In this document: piece by piece, positions 1-5,486 of the stretch
How the letters are laid out: every line of letters begins with the position of its first letter
Numbering within the stretch: position 1 is the stretch's first letter
Source: an uncultured Polaromonas sp.
GTDB taxonomy: Bacteria > Pseudomonadota > Gammaproteobacteria > Burkholderiales > Burkholderiaceae
Direction of reading: 5' to 3'
Assembly (NCBI GenBank): GCA_946479075.1
Contig: CAMLDT010000189.1
Coordinates: 1 to 6,744, forward strand
Length of the DNA stretch: 6,744 nucleotides
The notes under the pieces: generated by a model
Database searches by the model: none
Told to the model about the DNA's origin: nothing
What the model saw: only the letters and a program-made list of their open reading frames with translations
Program-made: the position numbers and the translations under genes

Positions 1-224
1 TGCCGGCCTACGAGCAGGTGCTCAAGGCCGCGCACAGCTTCAACCTGCTGGATGCACGCGGTGCCATCAGCGTGACCGAACGCGCCGCCTACATCGGTCG
101 CATCCGCAACCTGGCGCGCGCCGTGGCGCAGAGTTATTACGAAAGCCGTGAGCGCCTGGGTTTCCCGATGGCGCCGCGCGAGTGGGTGGACGCGATGACC
201 CCGACGATCAAGAAGGCTGCATAA
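1..224 (+). CDS. glyQ: Glycyl-tRNA synthetase alpha subunit, C-terminal end (partial)
   Basis: This is the 3' end of the gene; the reading frame enters at base 3 and gives the last 73 residues before TAA at 222-224. GlyQ is the catalytic alpha chain of the bacterial alpha2beta2 glycyl-tRNA synthetase, which activates glycine with ATP and charges tRNA-Gly in the cytoplasm. The visible part contains [17 protein letters not shown], then a segment like [17 protein letters not shown] and SRERLGFPM, which match the conserved C-terminal end of GlyQ as I know it from E. coli. The tail after GFPM is about 17 residues, somewhat longer than the short E. coli tail. The beta-subunit gene starts 3 bp after the stop, and an AAGAAGG tract inside the last glyQ codons can serve as its ribosome binding site. 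The class II aminoacyl-tRNA synthetase catalytic motifs lie upstream, outside the window. Confidence 0.95.
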   Translation, partial: PAYEQVLKAAHSFNLLDARGAISVTERAAYIGRIRNLARAVAQSYYESRERLGFPMAPREWVDAMTPTIKKAA

Positions 225-227
225 GAA

Positions 228-2333
228 ATGACAACGAAGAACCTTCTGGTCGAACTGTTTGTGGAAGAGCTGCCGCCCAAGGCGCTCAAGAAACTCGGCG
301 ACGCCTTTGCCGGTGTGTTGTTCGAGCAGCTCAAGGCCCAGGGCCTGACCGCTGCGGACTCGGTCTTGACCTCGTTTGCCTCTCCGCGCCGCCTCGCGGC
401 TCATGTCACTGCTGTCGCCGCGCAGGGCACCGACAAGGCGGTTTCGCAAAAACTCATGCCGGTGGCGGTGGGGCTGGATGCCTCCGGCAATGCCACGCCG
501 GCACTGCTCAAAAAGCTGCAGGCGCTGGGCGCCGACGCCTCGGCCGTGGCCGGCCTCAAGCGCGCCCCTGACGGCAAGGCCGAGGCATTGTTTTACGACA
601 GCAATGTCAAAGGTGCCACGCTGGTGGAGGGTTTGCAGAAAGCCCTGCTCGAAGCGATTGCCAAGCTGCCGATCCCCAAGGTCATGACCTACCAGCTGGC
701 CGATGGCTGGAGCGATGTGAAGTTTGTGCGGCCAGCCCACGGCCTGGTTGCCTTGCACGGCAGCGAGGTCGTCGCCATCGAGGCGCTGGGTCTGAAAGCC
801 GGCAACAGCACGCACGGTCATCGCTTCGAGGCTGCCGTCGATCCTGTGGTATTCAAGGACGCTGACAGCTATGCGGCCACGCTGAAAAAAGATGGCGCGG
901 TGATCGCCAGTTTTGCCGAGCGCAAGGCCGAGATCGAAAAACAACTGGCTGCCGCTGCAGCCAAAGTTGGCGGTGGCGTCAAAGCCATCGACGACGACGC
1001 GCTGCTCGATGAAGTGACCGCGCTGGTCGAGCGGCCCAACGTGCTGGTCTGCGAGTTCGAGAAAGAATTCCTCGATGTGCCGCAGGAATGCCTGATCCTC
1101 ACGATGAAGGCCAACCAGAAGTACTTCCCGCTGCTCGAAGCCTCGGGCAAGCTCAGCAACAAGTTCCTGGTGGTCAGCAACATCAGCCCGGCGGATGCGA
1201 GTGCCGTGATCGGCGGCAATGAACGCGTGGTGCGCCCGCGTCTGGCCGATGCCAAATTCTTCTTCGACCAGGACCGCAAGAGAACCTTGGCCTCGCGTGT
1301 TGAAGGCTTGGGCAAGGTGGTGTATCACAACAAGCTGGGCACGCAAGGCGAGCGGGTTGAACGTGTGCGCGCGATTGCGAAGGCCATCGGCCAGCAACTG
1401 GGTGGCGACATGCTGGCGCAGCAGGCCGACCAGGCTGCGCAGCTGGCCAAGACCGATCTGGTGACCGACATGGTCGGCGAGTTCCCCGAGTTGCAGGGCA
1501 TCATGGGCCGTTATTACGCGCTCAATGACGGCCTGTCGGTGGAGGTGGCCGATGCGATTGAAGACCACTACAAACCCCGCTTTGCCGGCGACGAGTTGCC
1601 GCGCAACGAGGCAGGCGTGGTGGTGGCGCTGGCCGACAAGCTCGAAACCCTGGTCGGCATGTTCGGGATCGGCAACCTGCCGACCGGCGACAAGGATCCG
1701 TTTGCCTTGCGCCGTCATGCACTTGGCGTGATTCGCATGCTGGTCGAGAAGGATTTGCCTGTAGGTCTTGCCGACCTGGTGGCGGTTGCAACACCGGTTT
1801 TCGGCGACAGGATCCAGCACGCTTCGGCCGCGCTTGTTGACTTCATCTACGACCGCTTCGCCGGTTCTCTGCGCGAACAGGGTTACAGCGCCCAGGAAGT
1901 GGATGCGGTGCTGGCCCTGCGTCCGCAGCGCCTCGGCGACGTGGCCAAACGCCTCGCCGCCGTTCGCGCCTTCGCAGCCCTGCCCGAAGCCCCGGCCCTG
2001 GCCGCCGCCAACAAGCGCATCAGCAACATCCTGAAGAAAGCTGACGCGGTGGATGCCCATGTCAGCGATGCGCTGCTCAAGGAGCCTGCGGAAATTGCGC
2101 TCTACGCCGCCATGCAGAACGTGGTGCCCCAGGCCCGGGCCCGGTTTGAAGCCGGCGACTACACCGCTTCATTGCAATCGCTCGCGGCGTTGCGCGCGCC
2201 TGTCGATGCCTTTTTTGAGGGCGTGATGGTCAATGCCGAGCAGACCGATTTGCGCCTGAACCGGCAAGGCCTGCTCAAAAGTCTGCATGAGGCCATGAAC
2301 CGCGTGGCCGACCTTTCCAAACTCGCTGCCTGA
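228..2333 (+). CDS. glyS: Glycyl-tRNA synthetase beta subunit
   Basis: GlyS is the beta chain of the alpha2beta2 glycyl-tRNA synthetase; it provides most of the tRNA-binding surface, while GlyQ holds the aminoacylation site. The 701 residues are close to the usual family length (about 690). The N terminus LLVELFVEELPPKAL is the family signature, GEFPELQGIMGRYYA at about residues 417-431 is the conserved central block, DKLETLVGMFGIGNLPTG starts at about residue 470, and the C-terminal anticodon-binding DALR-like domain ends with FFEGVMVNAEQTDLRLNR from about residue 662. The ATG at 228 is chosen because it lies 3 bp after the glyQ stop, has the AAGAAGG tract at 210-216 ahead of it, and places the family signature directly at the N terminus. 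The frame is intact. glyQ and glyS are almost certainly cotranscribed and translationally linked, which would suit a fixed subunit ratio (inference). Confidence 0.98.
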   Translation: MTTKNLLVELFVEELPPKALKKLGDAFAGVLFEQLKAQGLTAADSVLTSFASPRRLAAHVTAVAAQGTDKAVSQKLMPVAVGLDASGNATPALLKKLQALGADASAVAGLKRAPDGKAEALFYDSNVKGATLVEGLQKALLEAIAKLPIPKVMTYQLADGWSDVKFVRPAHGLVALHGSEVVAIEALGLKAGNSTHGHRFEAAVDPVVFKDADSYAATLKKDGAVIASFAERKAEIEKQLAAAAAKVGGGVKAIDDDALLDEVTALVERPNVLVCEFEKEFLDVPQECLILTMKANQKYFPLLEASGKLSNKFLVVSNISPADASAVIGGNERVVRPRLADAKFFFDQDRKRTLASRVEGLGKVVYHNKLGTQGERVERVRAIAKAIGQQLGGDMLAQQADQAAQLAKTDLVTDMVGEFPELQGIMGRYYALNDGLSVEVADAIEDHYKPRFAGDELPRNEAGVVVALADKLETLVGMFGIGNLPTGDKDPFALRRHALGVIRMLVEKDLPVGLADLVAVATPVFGDRIQHASAALVDFIYDRFAGSLREQGYSAQEVDAVLALRPQRLGDVAKRLAAVRAFAALPEAPALAAANKRISNILKKADAVDAHVSDALLKEPAEIALYAAMQNVVPQARARFEAGDYTASLQSLAALRAPVDAFFEGVMVNAEQTDLRLNRQGLLKSLHEAMNRVADLSKLAA

Positions 2334-2345
2334 TCCGGGAACCCC

Positions 2346-2903
2346 GTGAAACTCGTCATCCTCGACCGCGACGGCACCATCAACCGCGACAGCGACGACT
2401 ACGTCAAGTCGCCGGAAGAGTGGGTGCCGCTGCCCGGCTCGCTGGAGGCCATTGCACGGCTCACCCACGCGGGCTGGCATGTGGTGATCGCGTCCAACCA
2501 GTCGGGCCTGGGCCGTGGTCTGTTTGACGTGGCGGCGCTCAATGCCATGCATTCCAAGATGCACCGCTTGTTGGCCGCGCTGGGCGGGCGCATCGATGCG
2601 GTGTTTTATTGCCCGCACAGCCCCGAGGAGCGCTGCACCTGCCGCAAGCCGCTGCCCGGCCTGTTTGAGCAGATCGGTGCACGCTTCGGCGTGCCGCTCA
2701 AGGGCGTGCCCACCGCGGGCGATACAGTGCGTGATCTGGTGGCGGGCGCCGCCGCGGGTTGCGAGCCTCATCTGGTGCTGACCGGCAAGTCGGAGGTGTG
2801 GCGCAGCGGCGGGCAACCCGAGGGCCTGCCCCCAGGGACGCGGCTGCACGCCGACCTGGCGGCCTTTGCTGCGTTCATCCTGAGCCGCAGCGCGGCGCCC
2901 TGA
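2346..2903 (+). CDS. gmhB: D-glycero-D-manno-heptose 1,7-bisphosphate 7-phosphatase
   Basis: GmhB removes the 7-phosphate of D-glycero-D-manno-heptose 1,7-bisphosphate, a cytoplasmic step towards ADP-heptose for the lipopolysaccharide inner core. The 185-residue protein is a HAD phosphatase of histidinol-phosphatase type. Motif I is LDRDGT with nucleophile D7 and acid/base D9; motif II is in IASNQSGLGRG at about 48-58; motif III is GDTVRD with D126 and D130. A zinc-binding set C89-P-H91 and C97-T-C99 is followed by RKP, as in GmhB. The loop between the zinc pairs has 5 residues, against about 12 in E. coli GmhB as I recall. The GTG start at 2346 puts motif I at the N terminus as expected; only a weak GGGA lies ahead of it, 12 bp after glyS, so translation may depend on ribosomes finishing glyS. 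No other heptose gene is visible. A histidinol-phosphate phosphatase is a less likely alternative. Confidence 0.93.
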   Translation: MKLVILDRDGTINRDSDDYVKSPEEWVPLPGSLEAIARLTHAGWHVVIASNQSGLGRGLFDVAALNAMHSKMHRLLAALGGRIDAVFYCPHSPEERCTCRKPLPGLFEQIGARFGVPLKGVPTAGDTVRDLVAGAAAGCEPHLVLTGKSEVWRSGGQPEGLPPGTRLHADLAAFAAFILSRSAAP

Positions 2904-2904
2904 C

Positions 2905-2960
2905 GCTATAAAAATGGTAGCTGCTTGCCCTTGCTGCATAAGGGCTGGAGCCATAAAACA
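2905..2960. repeat. Short intergenic repeat of Comamonadaceae type
   Basis: Nearly the whole gmhB-plsC spacer is filled by an element that resembles a dispersed intergenic repeat I associate with Comamonadaceae genomes: a GCTAT and A-run start, a TAGCTGCTTG core, an AAGGGCTGGAG segment and an A-rich end. It forms an imperfect hairpin. The inner stem is GCCCTT at 2927-2932 with AAGGGC at 2940-2945 around a 7-nt loop; the outer arms ATGG at 2914-2917 and CCAT at 2951-2954 can also pair. No coding function is visible. It has no T-run after the stem, so it is not a standard terminator, though it may affect mRNA stability between gmhB and plsC (inference). Only one copy is present here, so the repeat identity rests on recall of similar sequences. 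Confidence 0.6.
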
Positions 2961-2974
2961 TGCATAACCTGACC

Positions 2975-2980
2975 GAGAAG
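2975..2980 (+). promoter_or_regulatory. Ribosome binding site of plsC
   Basis: GAGAAG ends 5 nt before the ATG at 2986. It fixes the plsC start just downstream of the intergenic repeat and shows that plsC does not rely on translational coupling to gmhB. Confidence 0.6.
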
Positions 2981-2985
2981 ACACC

Positions 2986-3741
2986 ATGGCCCTGATCCGC
3001 TCCATCCTGCATCTGCTGTGGATGACTGTCACCGTGATTCCCTGGGCCCTCGCCGTCCTGGTTTTTTCGCTGTTCGGCAGCAGCACGCAGATTTACTGGA
3101 TGTGCGCCGGCTGGTTGCGCGTGGCCGTCAGCGGCGGCACCTTCATCCTCGGCATCAAGAACCGGGTGACCGGCATGGAAAACCTGCCGACCGGCGAAAA
3201 AAGCGCGGCCGTGCTGCTGCTCAAACACCAGAGCACCTGGGAGACCTTTTCGATGCCGACGCTGATGCCGCATCCGCTGGCCTATGTGTTCAAGAAAGAA
3301 TTGCTCTACGTGCCGTTTTTCGGCTGGGCCATGGCCCGCATGGACATGATCCATATTGACCGCAGCCAGCGCGCCCAGGCTTTCAACAAGGTGGTGGAAC
3401 AGGGCCGCCGCCTGATGGGCCAGGGTGTCTGGGTCATCATGTTTCCGGAAGGCACACGCATAGCGCGCGGCCAGCATGGCGTTTACAAAACCGGCGGCAC
3501 GCGGCTGGCGATAGAAACCGGCGCGCCGGTGATTCCGATTGCCGTGACTTCGGCCAAGTGCTGGCCGCGCAAGGCTTTCATCAAGAAGCCCGGCATTGTC
3601 GATATCTCGATTGGCAAACCGATCAGCAGTGTGGGCCGCAAGCCCGATGAACTGATGCGCGAAGTCGAGGCCTGGATCGAAGCCGAGATGCGGCGGCTCG
3701 ATCCCGAGGCTTACCCGGAAACCGCCACCACCCGCTTCTGA
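2986..3741 (+). CDS. plsC: 1-acyl-sn-glycerol-3-phosphate acyltransferase
   Basis: PlsC transfers an acyl chain to the sn-2 position of lysophosphatidic acid, giving phosphatidic acid at the inner face of the cytoplasmic membrane. The 251-residue length fits the family. Residues 1-31 form a hydrophobic N-terminal membrane segment (rich in L, V, W and F). Acyltransferase motif 1 is KHQSTWET with H81 and E86, so it reads H-x4-E instead of the usual H-x4-D. Motif 3 is FPEGTR at residues 153-158, followed by a KTGG segment and the motif 4 block APVIPIAV. The start has a good GAGAAG site 5 nt upstream and puts the membrane segment at the N terminus. The gene lies 82 bp after gmhB, with the repeat element between them. 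The motif 1 glutamate also occurs in other betaproteobacterial PlsC proteins as far as I recall, so I take the enzyme to be active. Another lysophospholipid acyltransferase of the family is possible. Confidence 0.93.
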   Translation: MALIRSILHLLWMTVTVIPWALAVLVFSLFGSSTQIYWMCAGWLRVAVSGGTFILGIKNRVTGMENLPTGEKSAAVLLLKHQSTWETFSMPTLMPHPLAYVFKKELLYVPFFGWAMARMDMIHIDRSQRAQAFNKVVEQGRRLMGQGVWVIMFPEGTRIARGQHGVYKTGGTRLAIETGAPVIPIAVTSAKCWPRKAFIKKPGIVDISIGKPISSVGRKPDELMREVEAWIEAEMRRLDPEAYPETATTRF

Positions 3742-3758
3742 CGCCCGGTCTGGGGCGT
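3741..3758 (+). other. Hairpin at the plsC stop codon
   Basis: ACGCCC at 3741-3746 pairs with GGGCGT at 3753-3758 around a 6-nt loop; the first base is the last base of the plsC stop codon. The sequence after it is TATGG, without a T-run. It could be a weak terminator or a 3'-end stabilising stem, alone or with the larger hairpin that starts 4 nt later. Confidence 0.35.
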
Positions 3759-3761
3759 TAT

Positions 3762-3798
3762 GGCCTGTTCGCACTTGTATAAATAGTGTGAACAGGCC
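3762..3798. repeat. 14-bp inverted repeat with TATAAA in the loop
   Basis: The left arm at 3762-3775 (GGCCTGTTCGCACT) pairs with the right arm at 3785-3798 (AGTGTGAACAGGCC). The match is 14 bp with a single difference (3771 against 3789), which is still a G-U pair in the + strand RNA. The 9-nt loop contains TATAAA at 3778-3783, a good -10 box by sequence. No T-run follows the right arm (CCTAAACTCC). Possible roles are a transcription stop for plsC without a classic U tract, or an operator lying across the promoter of the metallopeptidase gene. I found no convincing -35 box at 16-18 bp. The structure is certain; the role is open. Confidence 0.6.
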
Positions 3799-3811
3799 CT
3801 AAACTCCCGGG

Positions 3812-4786
3812 ATGCAAAGGCTTCTCCAGTTCACGCTTGACCTGTTTGGCACCGAGATTCCCGCGCCGGCACCCGTGGCGCCGCGCCGGGCTGGAAAAAT
3901 CAGGTCAAATCGGCCTGCAGCCCCCGTCCTGCCTGCGCAACCTGCTATTGAAGCGCTAGCAGATGCCGGCCCGGTGGATTTGCGACCGGCGCAGACCCTG
4001 CAGCAGGTTCTGGCACCCGCCACCTACCGCCACCCGGCGGCCACGCGCGAAGCGCTGCTGGCCGACACCGTCGTGGCTTACCAGTTCCGCCGCGGCAAAC
4101 GCCGGACCATTGGCTTTTCGGTGGGCGCCGATGGCCTGGTGGTGAGCGCCCCCAAGTGGGTGCCCCTGTATGAAATTGACAAAGCCGTCCAGGAAAAAGC
4201 CGGCTGGATTCTTGCCAAGCTGCAGGAAACCCGCGCGCGGCATCAGCGGCTGGAAGCGGCGCGCATCGAGTGGCGCGACGGCACCACACTGCCGCTGCTG
4301 GGCGAGACGGTGCAGGTGGTGATTGATCCGCGCCATGCTTTCGGGGGCATTGGCGGCGAACTGCAGACCGCAGAAAGCTCTGACCCCGCAGCGCCCCGGA
4401 ACATCCTGCGCATCGGCCTGGCCCACGACGCCACGGCCGAGCAGATCCGCGATTCGGTGCAGGCCTGGCTGATGCGCCGGGCCAAACAGGTTTTTACGGA
4501 CCGGCTGAACCACTTCGCCCCGCATCTGGGGGTGCAATGGCGCAAACTCAGCCTGAGCAGCGCGGGCACCCGCTGGGGCAGCGCCAGCGCCGATGGCGCG
4601 ATACGCCTGAACTGGCGGCTGATCCATTTCAAGCTTTCCGTCATTGATTACGTAGTGGTTCATGAACTGAGCCATCTGCGTGTGATGGACCACAGCCCGC
4701 GCTTTTGGGACACAGTGCGCGCGGTGGTCCCGGATTACGCAGCCTTGCGCAACCAGTTGAAAGATGAGGCCGTGCCCCGATGGTAA
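3812..4786 (+). CDS. YgjP/SprT-like zinc metallopeptidase (DUF45, M48-like)
   Basis: This 324-residue protein belongs to the DUF45/YgjP-like group of predicted zinc metallopeptidases; the substrate is not known. The metal site is H284-E-L-S-H288 followed by H294 in HLRVMDHSPRFW, i.e. HExxH-x5-H and then FW, with E285 as presumed catalytic base. Upstream are other family blocks: RRGKRRTIGFSVG and VVSAPKWVP at about 91-115, and LSSAGTRWGSAS at about 246-257 just before the metal site. There is no signal peptide or membrane segment, so a cytoplasmic location is expected. E. coli YgjP is about 167 residues, so this protein has an N-terminal extension of roughly 85 residues, rich in Pro and Ala, beginning MQRLLQFTLDLFGTE. 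I recall the same start in other Comamonadaceae, which supports ATG 3812 although its ribosome site is poor (CCCGGG directly ahead). Function cannot be inferred from its neighbours. Confidence 0.88.
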   Translation: MQRLLQFTLDLFGTEIPAPAPVAPRRAGKIRSNRPAAPVLPAQPAIEALADAGPVDLRPAQTLQQVLAPATYRHPAATREALLADTVVAYQFRRGKRRTIGFSVGADGLVVSAPKWVPLYEIDKAVQEKAGWILAKLQETRARHQRLEAARIEWRDGTTLPLLGETVQVVIDPRHAFGGIGGELQTAESSDPAAPRNILRIGLAHDATAEQIRDSVQAWLMRRAKQVFTDRLNHFAPHLGVQWRKLSLSSAGTRWGSASADGAIRLNWRLIHFKLSVIDYVVVHELSHLRVMDHSPRFWDTVRAVVPDYAALRNQLKDEAVPRW

Positions 4787-4833
4787 GTTCATGGTCCGGC
4801 ACTTGCTGAAGCCATTGACCAGACAGTGCGAAC

Positions 4834-4839
4834 AAGGAG
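4834..4839 (+). promoter_or_regulatory. Strong Shine-Dalgarno ahead of a small ORF
   Basis: AAGGAG is the best ribosome binding site match that I noticed in the window. It lies 10 nt before the ATG at 4850 and about 120 nt before the receiver gene, so it serves the small ORF if it is used at all. Confidence 0.5.
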
Positions 4840-4849
4840 AAACAGAACC

Positions 4850-4960
4850 ATGCGGCGACTACGCATAGACAATTTTGTGAACTTCTGTAATATGACAAAG
4901 ATGATGAAAATGATGGCCTTGACCGGCCACCGATCAACGCGCATGGTGAAGGTCTTATGA
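4850..4960 (+). CDS. Possible 36-aa methionine-rich small protein or leader peptide
   Basis: The frame opens with ATG at 4850 after an AAGGAG site and ends with TGA at 4958-4960. That stop overlaps the receiver start as ATGA, a classic arrangement for translational coupling. The peptide begins MRRLRIDNFVNFCNMTK and has 7 methionines in 36 residues, including a MMKMM run, with several Arg and Lys and no acidic residue except one Asp. I do not recognise it. It has no clear membrane helix. Against it being real: the ORF is short, its composition reflects a locally AT-rich tract, and a candidate promoter lies inside it, in which case the mRNA would begin after 4850. If translated, the simplest role is to deliver ribosomes to the receiver gene. 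Confidence 0.35.
   Translation: MRRLRIDNFVNFCNMTKMMKMMALTGHRSTRMVKVL
4866..4893 (+). promoter_or_regulatory. Candidate sigma70 promoter for the receiver gene
   Basis: TAGACA at 4866-4871 (5 of 6 to the -35 consensus) and TAATAT at 4888-4893 (4 of 6 to the -10 consensus) are separated by 16 bp. They sit in a stretch, about 4862-4915, with roughly one third G+C, in contrast to the GC-rich surroundings. Transcription would start near 4900 and give a leader of about 57 nt before the ATG at 4957. It lies in a spacer between genes of unrelated function, where a promoter is expected. The call rests on sequence match only. Confidence 0.4.
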
Positions 4961-5397
4961 ACGACAACCCCATCCTTGTAGTGGAAGACAACCCGGACCA
5001 CCTCGAACTTACCGTCCTGACCTTGCAGGAGCAGGGGCCCGATACCGCGATCGTCACCGCCCGTGACGGCGCGGAAGCCCTGGACTACCTGTTTGGCCAG
5101 GGTGCACATGCCGGGCGCGATACCCACAAGCAACCAGCGTTCATTTTGCTGGACATGAAATTGCCCAAGCTGTCGGGCCTGGACGTGTTGCGCAGTGTGC
5201 GTGCCAACCCGCTCACGGCGCTGGTGCCTGTGGTCATGCTGACCTCGTCCAGCGAACAGTCCGACATCATTGCCTGCTACCAGAGTGGTGCCAACGGGTT
5301 TGTGCGCAAACCGGTGGACTTTGGGGACTTCACTGAAAAATTGAGTCGCCTGAAGGAATACTGGCTGCAGGTCAACGAGTCCATCGCGACGGCTTGA
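4957..5397 (+). CDS. Single-domain response regulator, Rcp1-like receiver
   Basis: The 146 residues form one receiver (REC) domain with no DNA-binding or enzymatic output domain. It should take a phosphoryl group from a histidine kinase and pass it on or act through protein contacts in the cytoplasm. The acidic pocket is E10-D11 in ILVVEDNPDH, the phosphorylation site is D66 in ILLDMKLPK, the switch Thr is T96 in VMLTSSSE, and the conserved Lys is K118 in RKPVDF. The segments ALDYLFGQGAHAGRD and RKPVDFGDF with a YW near the C terminus are typical of the Rcp1 group of small receivers, often found beside bacteriophytochromes or PAS-type kinases. ATG 4957 has GAAGG 4 nt upstream and overlaps the stop of the small ORF. 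The Cache-HAMP-PAS sensor gene follows after 89 bp and is the likely partner (inference). All key phosphotransfer residues are present. Confidence 0.93.
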   Translation: MNDNPILVVEDNPDHLELTVLTLQEQGPDTAIVTARDGAEALDYLFGQGAHAGRDTHKQPAFILLDMKLPKLSGLDVLRSVRANPLTALVPVVMLTSSSEQSDIIACYQSGANGFVRKPVDFGDFTEKLSRLKEYWLQVNESIATA

Positions 5398-5415
5398 ACC
5401 GCACGGTCCTGTCCT

Positions 5416-5447
5416 GCGCACGGCACTGCGCTGGCCCGGTTTCCGGG
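5416..5447 (+). other. Two small hairpins after the receiver gene
   Basis: GCGCA at 5416-5420 pairs with TGCGC at 5427-5431, and CCCGG at 5435-5439 pairs with CCGGG at 5443-5447 around a TTT loop. Both stems are short and no T-run follows. They may weaken readthrough from the receiver gene into the sensor gene or protect the mRNA end; a standard intrinsic terminator is not seen. The rest of this 89-bp spacer shows only a weak GAAAG ribosome site at 5478-5482, 4 nt before the sensor start. Confidence 0.3.
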
Positions 5448-5486
5448 TGACTTACAGTTGGGTGAATCAATACAGCTGAAAGCACC

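Noticed and set aside
2132..2141. Perfect 10-bp GC palindrome GGCCCGGGCC inside glyS
   Set aside because: It encodes ordinary Ala and Arg codons in a conserved gene; such palindromes are common at this base composition.
2925..2959. Possible promoter for plsC inside the repeat (TTGCTG with TAAAAC, 17-bp gap)
   Set aside because: Only 3 of 6 and 4 of 6 consensus matches, and the sequence is part of the repeat element; not better than chance.
2169..3086. 305-codon minus-strand open frame across the ends of glyS and gmhB
   Set aside because: It lies opposite two clearly real genes and its translation has no recognisable motif; long antisense frames are expected in DNA this GC-rich.
2875..3774. 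299-codon minus-strand open frame opposite plsC
   Set aside because: plsC on the + strand has its full set of family motifs; the antisense frame has none and lacks a plausible ribosome site.
3799..3811. T-tract expected for an intrinsic terminator after the 3762-3798 hairpin
   Set aside because: The sequence after the stem is CCTAAACTCC on the + strand, and no T-run flanks the other side on the minus strand, so I did not call a terminator.
3956..4792. 278-codon minus-strand open frame opposite the metallopeptidase gene
   Set aside because: It is a mirror of the HExxH protein's codon bias, with no family features of its own.
4789..5421. 210-codon minus-strand open frame covering the receiver gene and the spacer
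   Set aside because: It is opposite a receiver domain with all catalytic residues, and no recognisable domain is seen in it.
5447..5474. Possible promoter ahead of the sensor gene (GTGACT with AATACA)
   Set aside because: Both boxes match poorly, and the sensor can be read from the receiver transcript.
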